Assembly (NCBI GenBank): GCA_029821735.1
Contig: JALGSU010000011.1
Span: 89,660-153,659, forward strand
Direction of reading: 5' to 3'
DNA from: Candidatus Zipacnadia bacterium
GTDB lineage: Bacteria; Armatimonadota; Zipacnadia; Zipacnadales; UBA5352
Length of the DNA stretch: 64,000 bases
Shown piece after piece: positions 7,557 through 14,879 of this stretch. The position numbers and the translations under genes were made by a program. A model generated the notes under the pieces. The model was not told the origin of the DNA. It saw only the letters and a program-made list of their open reading frames with translations, and did no database searches. Each line of letters begins with the position of its first letter. Position 1 is the stretch's first letter.

Positions 7557-9258
7557 CTTGCTTTCTGCGCAGAACGGTGCGCACGAGGAATCTCATGAGT
7601 TCAGCCAGCGCCACTGGCTCCGCTGCGTCCGCGGCCTCAAGCGCTTTCTCGCGCAACCGAGCCACCAGTCGCTCCGCTTTGTCGAACGCGCCGGTCTCGG
7701 TGTAAATCGCACGCACTCTGGCGACGACCTGCTCAGAATCATCCGAGCCGGTCCATTCCTCGAGCGCGTCCCAAGCCCCGGCCTCGGAGGCGAAGGCCCG
7801 CAACACGGTCGGCCTGCCAGCGAGAACATCGCGCCCCAGTGAGACTTTGTTGTCCGCGTCGGCGTGCCAGTCATCCAGATCGTTCAGCGCCTGATATGCC
7901 TCACCGAGATACAGCGAGAAGCGGTGCAGCAGCGCCTCGTCGACCTCTGCGCCCGCGGCCCGCAGCCCGGCATAGAGTGCGACCTCAAAGGCCGGTGCGG
8001 TCTTGCGCGCGGCGATGGCCAGTGCATCCACGGCACGCAGTGGCCTGGGCTCCCGTTGCCAGAGGAGTTCGGCGCCCTGGCCCCGGCACAGCTCAAGATG
8101 CGCGTGCGAGAGCTTCGCCACGATGTCCGCGACGCACTCGCCACCGAGTTCGGCCGTCTCCTGGGCAACCAATCCGTAGCCCATCCCCACCAGGTGGTCG
8201 CCGGCATTGATCGCCGCGCCGATGCCCCACGTGGTGTGCAAGGTCGGTCGCCCGTATCTGAAGGCGTCACCGTCCTCGATGTCATCGTGCACCAGTGAGG
8301 CCTTGTGCATGGCCTCGATAGCCAACGCGACTCGGCGGATACCGTCGGGCACGAGCGTCGCGGCGTCCGCATCGGGCTCCAGAGCCTGGGCCCCATGCGT
8401 AACCACAGCGTACGCGGCCATAGTGACGAACGGGCGCAGGCGCTTGCCGCCCTCGGCCATCCAGTCGGTCACGATCGCATCGGTGGCGGTCAAAGGGTCG
8501 GCGAAGAGCGCGCCCTCGAGCACCTGCCCGGCCAGTAGATCGGCCAGCCTCGCCGGCTCGAACATCGACACCGTCTCGCGAAGCAGCGGAAGCGGGCTGT
8601 GCGTCGCCTCCTCGGCTGCCGCGCCAGTCGATTCCATCAGTTCCACGATCAGCGCGATCTCGGCCTCGGTGTCCTCACAGCCGTCATACAGCAGCGGCAG
8701 CGCCTGGTTGGGTACGCCGAGGTCGGTCACGGTCTGGAAAGACTTCTCCAGTGAATCCATGCAGGCGACGCCTAGAATAGCGTCGGCGTCGCCCTCAAGA
8801 ACTCGCATGATGACCGAGGAGGTGCCCTCGGCCACGATCACCAGATACCCAAGCTCCTCGGCCCAGGCCTTCAGGCCGGCGATCTCGCACGCACCACAGC
8901 CGGCGCAGTGCAGACCAACCGAGTCGAAAGTGCCCGCGCATGCCACCGGGTCCCGCAAGCATTTCGGCAGGAGGAGCAGGCGGCGGGAAGTCGGCACCGC
9001 CTCGAACTGCTCGCGCCAGAAGACGTTGCTCACCGCCACCATCGCAAAGCCCAGGTGCTCGGTGCCCTCGCCGGCAAGTGCGAGCGTCTGGTGCCCCAGC
9101 GCTTCGAGCTCCTCGCGCGAGAGCGTATTCACGCGCTCAAGCGCGCACGCGACTTCGCACGCGACCGCGCGCAGTCGCTCTCGCACACCCGTCTCCTGCG
9201 GAACCTGCTTGATGTCGGCTGCCAGGCTCTCTGCCGCAGCCGATGGTTCTGTCGCCAT
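7546..9258 (-). CDS. DUF116 - polyprenyl (isoprenyl diphosphate) synthetase fusion
   Basis: The start is ATG 9258 behind GGGAG, giving 570 residues; the track's extension to 9534 overlaps the upstream gene. Residues 1 to about 215 match DUF116: LLPKCLRDP, the cysteine cluster CAGCGACEIAGLK, and VACMDSLEK. Residues from about 265 form a trans-isoprenyl diphosphate synthase, with GGKRLRP near 270 and the first Asp-rich motif in HDDIEDGD near 324. The second Asp-rich motif reads NDLDDWHAD, so the first Asp of the usual DDxxD is Asn. The enzyme would condense IPP with allylic diphosphates to make a polyprenyl diphosphate. The DUF116 part may bind Fe-S or metal. It is flanked by a cyclase-like gene cluster. 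Confidence 0.85.
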   Translation of the reverse strand: MATEPSAAAESLAADIKQVPQETGVRERLRAVACEVACALERVNTLSREELEALGHQTLALAGEGTEHLGFAMVAVSNVFWREQFEAVPTSRRLLLLPKCLRDPVACAGTFDSVGLHCAGCGACEIAGLKAWAEELGYLVIVAEGTSSVIMRVLEGDADAILGVACMDSLEKSFQTVTDLGVPNQALPLLYDGCEDTEAEIALIVELMESTGAAAEEATHSPLPLLRETVSMFEPARLADLLAGQVLEGALFADPLTATDAIVTDWMAEGGKRLRPFVTMAAYAVVTHGAQALEPDADAATLVPDGIRRVALAIEAMHKASLVHDDIEDGDAFRYGRPTLHTTWGIGAAINAGDHLVGMGYGLVAQETAELGGECVADIVAKLSHAHLELCRGQGAELLWQREPRPLRAVDALAIAARKTAPAFEVALYAGLRAAGAEVDEALLHRFSLYLGEAYQALNDLDDWHADADNKVSLGRDVLAGRPTVLRAFASEAGAWDALEEWTGSDDSEQVVARVRAIYTETGAFDKAERLVARLREKALEAADAAEPVALAELMRFLVRTVLRRKQDDG

Positions 9259-9277
9259 GTCCGTCTCCCGCGACCGC

Positions 9278-10690
9278 TTACTGGGCGCCAATGCAGTACA
9301 TGTTGTCATAGCCACGCAGGTACATGAGGCCGCCTGCGAAGACAGGGCTGGCGCGGAACGGTTCGAGCGAGTTACGCGCGACTTCGACGTAGGTGTTCCC
9401 CGGCGCCACGACGACCATCTCGCCGTTGTCGCAGCCGACGAAGAGATACTCGCCGGCCAGCGTTGCGCTCGGGTAGCACTCGCCCTTACCCATGCCCAGC
9501 GCCTGCTCGTAGAGCAACTCGCCGGTCGCTGCATCCAGCGCGCTGAACGTCTGGGTGTTTGTGACCCCGTAAACGATACCCTCGTGGACGATCGGTGAAC
9601 CGTAGTAGCGAGCCTTGAGCGGTCGCGCCTGCCACAGTTCCTCGAAGGCGAAAGGCTCGAGCGTCTCCGGCAGCTTCACCGCGCGCCAGGGCTGATTGTC
9701 ATCCGCGAAGTAGACGATGCCGTCCGCCACGACCGGCGCGGCGTATGTGCAGTTGCCCATCTTCTCGGCGAGAACGGTGCCGTCCGTCGCGTTGACCGCG
9801 TTGCCCTTGGGTGTGATGATGATTGGCGTGTCCTCGATTTCAACAACGGCTGATGTGCCCCAATAGTTCGGCACGGCCGCTTCCCAGACCAGGTCACCGG
9901 TCAGCGCGTCGAGGGCCTTCATGCCAAGCACGTGCATGATGACATTGCCGTCAGCAAGGATCGGCGAGGCGCTGTGGCCCCACGCATTGAGGGGCTTGTC
10001 GAGCGGCCGGGCCCAGACACGGTTGCCGTCCAGATCATAGCACGCTGCGATACCATTGCCAAAGAGCGTCCACACGTGCTCGCCGTCACTGACCGGCGTC
10101 GCCGATGTATAGCCGTTGACGGCGTGTGCCGGAGGCAGCACGTACCAGGTCGTCATGTAAGGCTTCATCTGGGTCTGCAGATCGGTCATCTGCTGTTTGA
10201 GCTGCTCTGCTTTCGTCTTCAGCTCTGCGTTGTCCGGGTCATCCTGGCGTTGCTTGCGGAGCTGGCGCATCTGCTTGCCGACCTGACCAATCTGGCCGCG
10301 CAGATCGTTGTACTCCGCCTGCTTCTGCTCCATGTCGGCCAGTGCATCGGCCTCTGCCACGTCGGTGTAATCATGCGGCGCCTGCCAGAGGATCGTGCCA
10401 TCGTTCAGGTTCAGACACATGAGCGTGTTTGGCTCCACGCAGATGAAGAGCTTCTCGCCAACGATAACCGGGTTGGCATTGCTCCAGTTCTCCATCGGCG
10501 TCGCCCAAACCACGTTCGTCTCGGTGGAGAACTCGGTGACCGGCGTCGCGTCCGGGTACTTCCCGGTGCCATCCATGCGCCAGCCAACGCCGTCGGCAAA
10601 CGCAAGATGCGCGCTGATCATCAGCGCGCACAACATGATCGCCGTCACTACCGTCGTTGTACTCCTGCTCACGGCTGTGCTCCGCTCCAT
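9278..10690 (-). CDS. Exported PQQ-like beta-propeller protein with a coiled-coil insertion
   Basis: This 470-residue protein starts at ATG 10690 behind GAGGAG and has a clear signal peptide (MLCALMISAHLAFADG). Blade repeats such as LNLNDGTILWQAP, LDALTGDLVWEAA and LDAATGELLYEQA identify a PQQ-like/BamB-like beta-propeller. Between the first blades, at roughly residues 100-170, lies a charged coiled coil (QKQAEYNDLRGQIGQVGKQM...) that is unusual for the fold. It lies inside the terpenoid-like cluster, 19 bases before the DUF116-polyprenyl synthetase start. Whether it binds PQQ cannot be judged; no obvious PQQ-dehydrogenase vicinal disulphide is seen. It could be a periplasmic binding or scaffold protein. 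Confidence 0.8.
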   Translation of the reverse strand: MERSTAVSRSTTTVVTAIMLCALMISAHLAFADGVGWRMDGTGKYPDATPVTEFSTETNVVWATPMENWSNANPVIVGEKLFICVEPNTLMCLNLNDGTILWQAPHDYTDVAEADALADMEQKQAEYNDLRGQIGQVGKQMRQLRKQRQDDPDNAELKTKAEQLKQQMTDLQTQMKPYMTTWYVLPPAHAVNGYTSATPVSDGEHVWTLFGNGIAACYDLDGNRVWARPLDKPLNAWGHSASPILADGNVIMHVLGMKALDALTGDLVWEAAVPNYWGTSAVVEIEDTPIIITPKGNAVNATDGTVLAEKMGNCTYAAPVVADGIVYFADDNQPWRAVKLPETLEPFAFEELWQARPLKARYYGSPIVHEGIVYGVTNTQTFSALDAATGELLYEQALGMGKGECYPSATLAGEYLFVGCDNGEMVVVAPGNTYVEVARNSLEPFRASPVFAGGLMYLRGYDNMYCIGAQ

Positions 10691-10831
10691 CTGGTCAACT
10701 CCTCAGTCGGGTTGTTCGCCTCGGTCGCCAGCTTCCGCCGTCGCGAGACTGGCGCAACTATTCGCGAAATGACACCCCCGCGCTTGCTTGCATAATATCA
10801 CAAGCAGACTCGGGTTTTCTCCTTTGACACC

Positions 10832-12601
10832 TCAATGGCCTCCCAGGTTCTGTGCCAGAGCAATTCCCAAGGCCTCCACTGTCCATGCCATTGGGTACAT
10901 TCGTTCGGAATACCAGAGACTGGCGAAGTACAGCCCGATGGGTGCGGGCTGGGTCCATGACCCGTCCTCAACCCGTTCGACGAGGTACCGCGCCCCCCGC
11001 ATCATAGCCTCGTGCGCCCGGTCATCATCTGGCCAGCCGCCAAGCGCCACTACCGCGCGAGCGGTCTCCTCGACACTCGGCGCCACGTCCGCCGCCCCTC
11101 CCCAGCCACCGTCCGCGCGCTGGGCGCCGATCAGATAGGCAAGCCCCCGCTGGACCATCTCGGAATCGGGCTCACGCTCGCTGAGCGCCTGCAACACGCG
11201 CGCCGTCCCGAGTACCGGATTCTCGTGCTCTGGGGCATACTGATTGCCGAACCACAGCGGCACCCATGAACCATCCGCGCGCTGCGTCCGGTTCAAGTAC
11301 AGCCACCATCCCCTGACCCGCCGCGCCATGTTGACATCGATGAGACGCGAGATGTGTGGCTCGGCGAAACCGTGGTGGGCGCGCATGGCCATCAACGCAT
11401 GGGCGGTGATGTCCGGGCAACTCTGATCGAAGGGCAGCTTGCCCCATCCTCGGCAGAACGTGGGCCAGCCACCGTCGGAGTTCTGCAGGTGCCCCAGCCA
11501 CTTCAGGCCTCGCATGTACACCGGCAGGAAGCCGTCGGAGTCCTCCGCCATCAGTGTGGCGAGCGCTCGCAGTGCGCCAGATGTATCGTCGGCGTCAGGC
11601 ACACCACCCTCCAGGTGCGTCCACGCCCATCCTCCGGGCGCGGCGTGAGTGAACGGGTGCTCGTGCTGAAGCTGCAGCGCGAGCAGCCACGGCCTGACGC
11701 GCTCGGCCACCTCATTGGGCACGCCGCCAGACGCGTCGAGCGCGGCGACGGCGTTCGTGGTGACCCATACGGACAGGTTGGTGTCAATGGGCCAACTGCC
11801 ATCTTCGCGCGCGGACGCGCGGATGAACTGCAGGCAGCGCGCGACCACTGGATGCTCCGCGCCCGCTACCTCGGCCATGCTCATCGCGACGAAGCTGGTC
11901 AGCGGCGTCGCCTCCAGGAAGCCACCATTGCTCGGCTGCATCGAGGCCATTGCCGCTTCGGCTCTGGCTTGCAGGCGGTTGCGCAGGGCACGCCGCAGGG
12001 GATTACGGGAGGGGTTCTTGACGTGCAACAGTGTGCCGACCGCGACGAGCGCGGGCAAAGCGTAGCTCACGACTTGCAGGCGCAACGCTCGGTGCAGACC
12101 GTGGGGCATGGCGGCCAGTTCGAAGGGGAGTTCGGGGATGTCTTCCCACGGCGCCAGTCCGGCGAGCGCGCAGTTGGTGAGGATGGGCACGGCGAAGGTC
12201 CGGTCGGCGCCATATATGGCTTTGATCGCCGCAACGCGCTCAGCCTGCGACTTGCGAGCGCGTTCGGTCACATACGCATCGGCGCGCGCGAGGGCTTGAT
12301 CGCTGCCCCCCGCCAGCGTCAGCGCCGCCAGGCACAACATTGTCGTGGAGAGATTGCTCGGGCTGTCGGGGGTATCGCCCCAGCCACCGTCATCGTTCTG
12401 AGTATCCGCAAGCCACCCGCAGCCACGCCCGATCAGTTCAGCGTCCTGAAGCTGCGCCGCAACGCTCATCGCGCTGATCGCGGTCGCTGTGGAGAGCGCC
12501 GATGGCGACAGGTGGCCCTCCCAGTAGCCCGCGGGCTGCATCTCCGCCAGAAGGGTTCTGCGGGCAACGCCCAGCGCCGCCTCCAGCCGCTCGAGGTTCA
12601 T
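10832..12601 (-). CDS. Squalene-hopene cyclase-like class II terpene cyclase family protein
   Basis: The ATG at 12601 overlaps the TGA of the radical SAM gene (ATGA), so the start is fixed there and the protein is 589 residues. It carries several QW motifs (TQNDDGGWGD, LQNSDGGWPTFCRGWGK, AQRADGGWGG) and a DADDTSGAL sequence near residue 336. This matches the catalytic DxDD(T) acid motif of squalene-hopene and related cyclases. Usual bacterial SHCs are about 630-700 residues, so it is slightly short. It would protonate and cyclise a linear polyprene. No squalene synthase or other hpn gene is in the window, so the substrate is open. Confidence 0.82.
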   Translation of the reverse strand: MNLERLEAALGVARRTLLAEMQPAGYWEGHLSPSALSTATAISAMSVAAQLQDAELIGRGCGWLADTQNDDGGWGDTPDSPSNLSTTMLCLAALTLAGGSDQALARADAYVTERARKSQAERVAAIKAIYGADRTFAVPILTNCALAGLAPWEDIPELPFELAAMPHGLHRALRLQVVSYALPALVAVGTLLHVKNPSRNPLRRALRNRLQARAEAAMASMQPSNGGFLEATPLTSFVAMSMAEVAGAEHPVVARCLQFIRASAREDGSWPIDTNLSVWVTTNAVAALDASGGVPNEVAERVRPWLLALQLQHEHPFTHAAPGGWAWTHLEGGVPDADDTSGALRALATLMAEDSDGFLPVYMRGLKWLGHLQNSDGGWPTFCRGWGKLPFDQSCPDITAHALMAMRAHHGFAEPHISRLIDVNMARRVRGWWLYLNRTQRADGSWVPLWFGNQYAPEHENPVLGTARVLQALSEREPDSEMVQRGLAYLIGAQRADGGWGGAADVAPSVEETARAVVALGGWPDDDRAHEAMMRGARYLVERVEDGSWTQPAPIGLYFASLWYSERMYPMAWTVEALGIALAQNLGGH

Positions 12602-13596
12602 GCTCGCGCCCCTGCCGCCCGCCATGCCAGCAGCGTCTTCCACTCAATTACCTGGGCCACGCCGAGAGCCTGCAGCAACGTTCGCCTGGCCGATGGCACG
12701 CCGACGGCGCGCTGGTTGTCGGCATACATGCGCGGCGTCCACTTGAAGTTGAGTGAGTAGCACTCGCGTACCAGCCGCCAGTGCAGCTTGGTCAGCGCGG
12801 CTCTGGTCAACGTCTCGCTCCCGTCAATGGCGGCGTACACCACGGGGAAGATCATGACGCGCTCGTTCTTCATGTCGCGGATCCAGGCCAGCGTCCGCTG
12901 CACGTCTTCGGGCGTCTCGCCCGGCAGGCCGACGAGGATACTGACCATGGGCGCCCAGCCGGCGGCGATCAGCCTGCGCAACTGCGTGGCGCATATGTCG
13001 CCCCACTCATCGTGGCTCGCGCCGATCATCTTCGCCTCGCCACCAGACCGTGCCAGCAACTCGCCCGACGCGGTCTCGACGCCCACATTCACCCACGGCA
13101 ACTCAGCGCCGCTGTCACCCACGAGCAGCTCGCGCACGCGCGTGAGTTCCTGATCACTGAAGCCCGCAATGCTCATGATGTTCGCGTGGTCGGTCTGGAT
13201 CAGGCGCAGGTCATCGAGCTGCCGCAGTCGCTCGAGCAGATCGATCAGCGCCGCCGGGTCGGTCTCGTTGCCTGCGCCACCGTAGCGGAAACAGTCCTCG
13301 CTCAGCGCAGCGATCCCGCCCATGCCCGCCGCCAGATTGGTCTGCGCATCGGCCACGATGGTCTCGACCGGCAGGTGCTGCATGCGCTCGCGCCCGATGG
13401 TGCAGAAGCTGCACCCCAGCCCGCAGCCCCGACTGATCTCGACCACGCCCATCGTGCTCGCGCCACAGATCGGCGGGATATCCTCCGCCTCCACTCCCTG
13501 GCCCTCGATGATCGCGGGCTGCTGCTCCCCCGCCACCAGCGCCCGGAACACCTCGGCCGCATTGCCCTCCGCGTAGCCCGACACAACATGATTCAC
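12598..13596 (-). CDS. Radical SAM protein, catalytic part (downstream piece of a frameshifted gene)
   Basis: This 332-residue ORF starts with GTG at 13596 and contains RGCGLGCSFCTIGRERM, the CxxxCxxC radical SAM motif, near residue 60. LVGLPGETPEDVQRTL is the usual later barrel strand. Upstream of the GTG the same frame stays open and reads VLGGPGAWQLAADEDRQ, the segment that normally precedes such a core in radical SAM proteins with an N-terminal cobalamin-binding-like domain. The matching N-terminal domain is at the end of the previous ORF in another frame. The annotated start is therefore probably an artefact of a one-base frameshift near 13660. It overlaps the cyclase gene by four bases, which suggests a modification step on the same pathway. 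Confidence 0.8.
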   Translation of the reverse strand: MNHVVSGYAEGNAAEVFRALVAGEQQPAIIEGQGVEAEDIPPICGASTMGVVEISRGCGLGCSFCTIGRERMQHLPVETIVADAQTNLAAGMGGIAALSEDCFRYGGAGNETDPAALIDLLERLRQLDDLRLIQTDHANIMSIAGFSDQELTRVRELLVGDSGAELPWVNVGVETASGELLARSGGEAKMIGASHDEWGDICATQLRRLIAAGWAPMVSILVGLPGETPEDVQRTLAWIRDMKNERVMIFPVVYAAIDGSETLTRAALTKLHWRLVRECYSLNFKWTPRMYADNQRAVGVPSARRTLLQALGVAQVIEWKTLLAWRAAGARA

Positions 13597-14720
13597 GCCG
13601 GCTGCCCGCTGCCTGTCCTCGTCGGCCGCCAGCTGCCACGCACCCGGTCCGCCCAGTACCAGAGCCGCCGAGTCATCACGTGGGGATATATCGCGCCACC
13701 GGTCACGCCGGTCATCGTGGTGCTGGACATGCCAAGCCCGCAGGGCTCTCCGGCGGATACTCCGACGACGCGCGTCTTCGGACCGATCACCTCATGCAGA
13801 TGCGCGTCATCGACCACGACCACGTCCTCGGCGGTGAAACCAGCCGCGCGCAGCGTCGCCTCCATGCGCCGCAGGCCCAGTGGCGCCACCTTCGCCCGGC
13901 CATTGACCGGCGCCGAACGTGGTGCGAGCAGCCAGTCCATCATCGGGCGAGGCGTCAGCGTCGTCTGGCTGGCGGCGAGCATCCCGTCCAGCATATCGTC
14001 AAGCTCATCAATCAGCGAATCGATCTCATCGTGCACCGGCGAAGTCTCCTGCACGCCATGCGGCACGCCGACGCGCTCGGTATACATGTGCCGGGCCTCG
14101 TCGTCGGGCTCCATGATTGTGCCGGGCACGCCTGCGATAGCCGGCTCGTCGCACATCGGGAAGATGATCGCGCCCTTGGGGCAGATGCGAGCACAGGCCG
14201 GGCATCCCGCTTTGCAGTTGTCCGGAGCGACGGCCACCACTCGTCCGTCGTCTTCCGCCCACACCCCGAAGATGCAGAACTGCATGCAGTGCCCACAGCC
14301 GATGCAGCGCGAGTAATCGGCGACCGGGTACCATCGTTCCTCAACCGCCTCCGCCACCTCGCGCGCGCCGCCCGCGGCGCCACCGGGGATCAGCCACTGC
14401 GCGATCGCCGCCCAACACATCTCGGCACTCTCGCACTCACGCAGGTCGACGGCGAGCAGCTCGTCCGCCGCCAGGCCGTGCGAGCGCAGCGTCCACTCGG
14501 CCGGACGCGGTGACATCCACGCCGCGACCGCAACTCGCCCCGCCAGCGCCTGCGCCTCGTCCCAAAGCGCGCTGCCATCGGCGAGATGATATATGTGTGG
14601 TACCACCAGCACCTGTGCGCCGCCAGCCACGGCCAGAGCGACGAGTTGGTCCTCAATCCGGCGGCTGGCATCGTCAGCGTCCAGCGCTCTGGAGACGATC
14701 AGCATCTCGCTCATACTCAC
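13593..14720 (-). CDS. 2[4Fe-4S] ferredoxin-domain protein joined to the N-terminal domain of a radical SAM protein (frameshifted)
   Basis: The ORF begins with GTG 14720; an ATG at 14714 is an equal candidate. Residues 1-120 form an alpha/beta domain of unknown role. Residues about 130-185 hold two ferredoxin-type cysteine sets (CIGCGHCMQFC and CKAGCPACARICPKGAI). After an acidic linker (DEIDSLIDELDDMLDG), residues about 265-360 (LLAPRSAPVNGRAKVAPLGLRRMEATL ... MTGVTGGAIYPHVMTRRL) match the N-terminal domain common in B12-type radical SAM proteins. The last 17 residues (WYWADRVRGSW...) look out of frame, since the expected VLGGPGAWQL lies one frame over. The full gene may be one long protein or a ferredoxin gene fused to a radical SAM gene. 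Confidence 0.75.
   Translation of the reverse strand: MSMSEMLIVSRALDADDASRRIEDQLVALAVAGGAQVLVVPHIYHLADGSALWDEAQALAGRVAVAAWMSPRPAEWTLRSHGLAADELLAVDLRECESAEMCWAAIAQWLIPGGAAGGAREVAEAVEERWYPVADYSRCIGCGHCMQFCIFGVWAEDDGRVVAVAPDNCKAGCPACARICPKGAIIFPMCDEPAIAGVPGTIMEPDDEARHMYTERVGVPHGVQETSPVHDEIDSLIDELDDMLDGMLAASQTTLTPRPMMDWLLAPRSAPVNGRAKVAPLGLRRMEATLRAAGFTAEDVVVVDDAHLHEVIGPKTRVVGVSAGEPCGLGMSSTTMTGVTGGAIYPHVMTRRLWYWADRVRGSWRPTRTGSGQPA
13659..13664 (-). other. Frameshift site splitting the radical SAM gene
   Basis: On the minus strand the frame ending in CGG CGG CTC needs one extra base, CTC CTG GTA CTG GGC, to continue as RRLLVLGGPGAWQ. The present sequence reads CTCTGGTACTGG and shifts out of frame. 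I see no slippery heptamer, so an assembly error or an inactivating deletion is more likely than programmed frameshifting. Confidence 0.65.
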
Positions 14721-14801
14721 CTGCTATGATGCAGTGAACCCACCTCAAGCGCCGCTCGTCATCACCATTGCGCACGGGGGTGCCATGTGTTTTGACGATA
14801 C

Positions 14802-14837
14802 TTGACAGTACCGCGTGGTACAGTTGTAATATACCAC
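14802..14837 (+). promoter_or_regulatory. Near-consensus sigma-70 promoter with overlapping palindromes, for the electron-transfer operon
   Basis: TTGACA at 14802 is followed by exactly 17 bases and TGTAAT at 14825. The spacer contains the palindrome GTACC-GCGT-GGTAC. A second inverted repeat, GTGGTA-N11-TACCAC (14815-14837), spans the -10 box. These repeats look like operator sites for a dimeric repressor or activator. The first gene starts about 43 bases downstream of the expected start point. Confidence 0.7.
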
Positions 14838-14879
14838 AACGACCACAACGCGCCTACTGCCCAGCCACCGAGGTGACCA

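Noticed and set aside
13640-13680. Programmed frameshifting in the radical SAM gene
   Set aside because: No slippery heptamer or downstream pseudoknot-like structure was evident, so an indel is a simpler explanation.
11354-14316. Long plus-strand ORFs (468 and 511 residues) over the terpenoid-like cluster
   Set aside because: They are antisense to cyclase and radical SAM genes with clear motifs, and show arginine/histidine-rich, motif-free translations.
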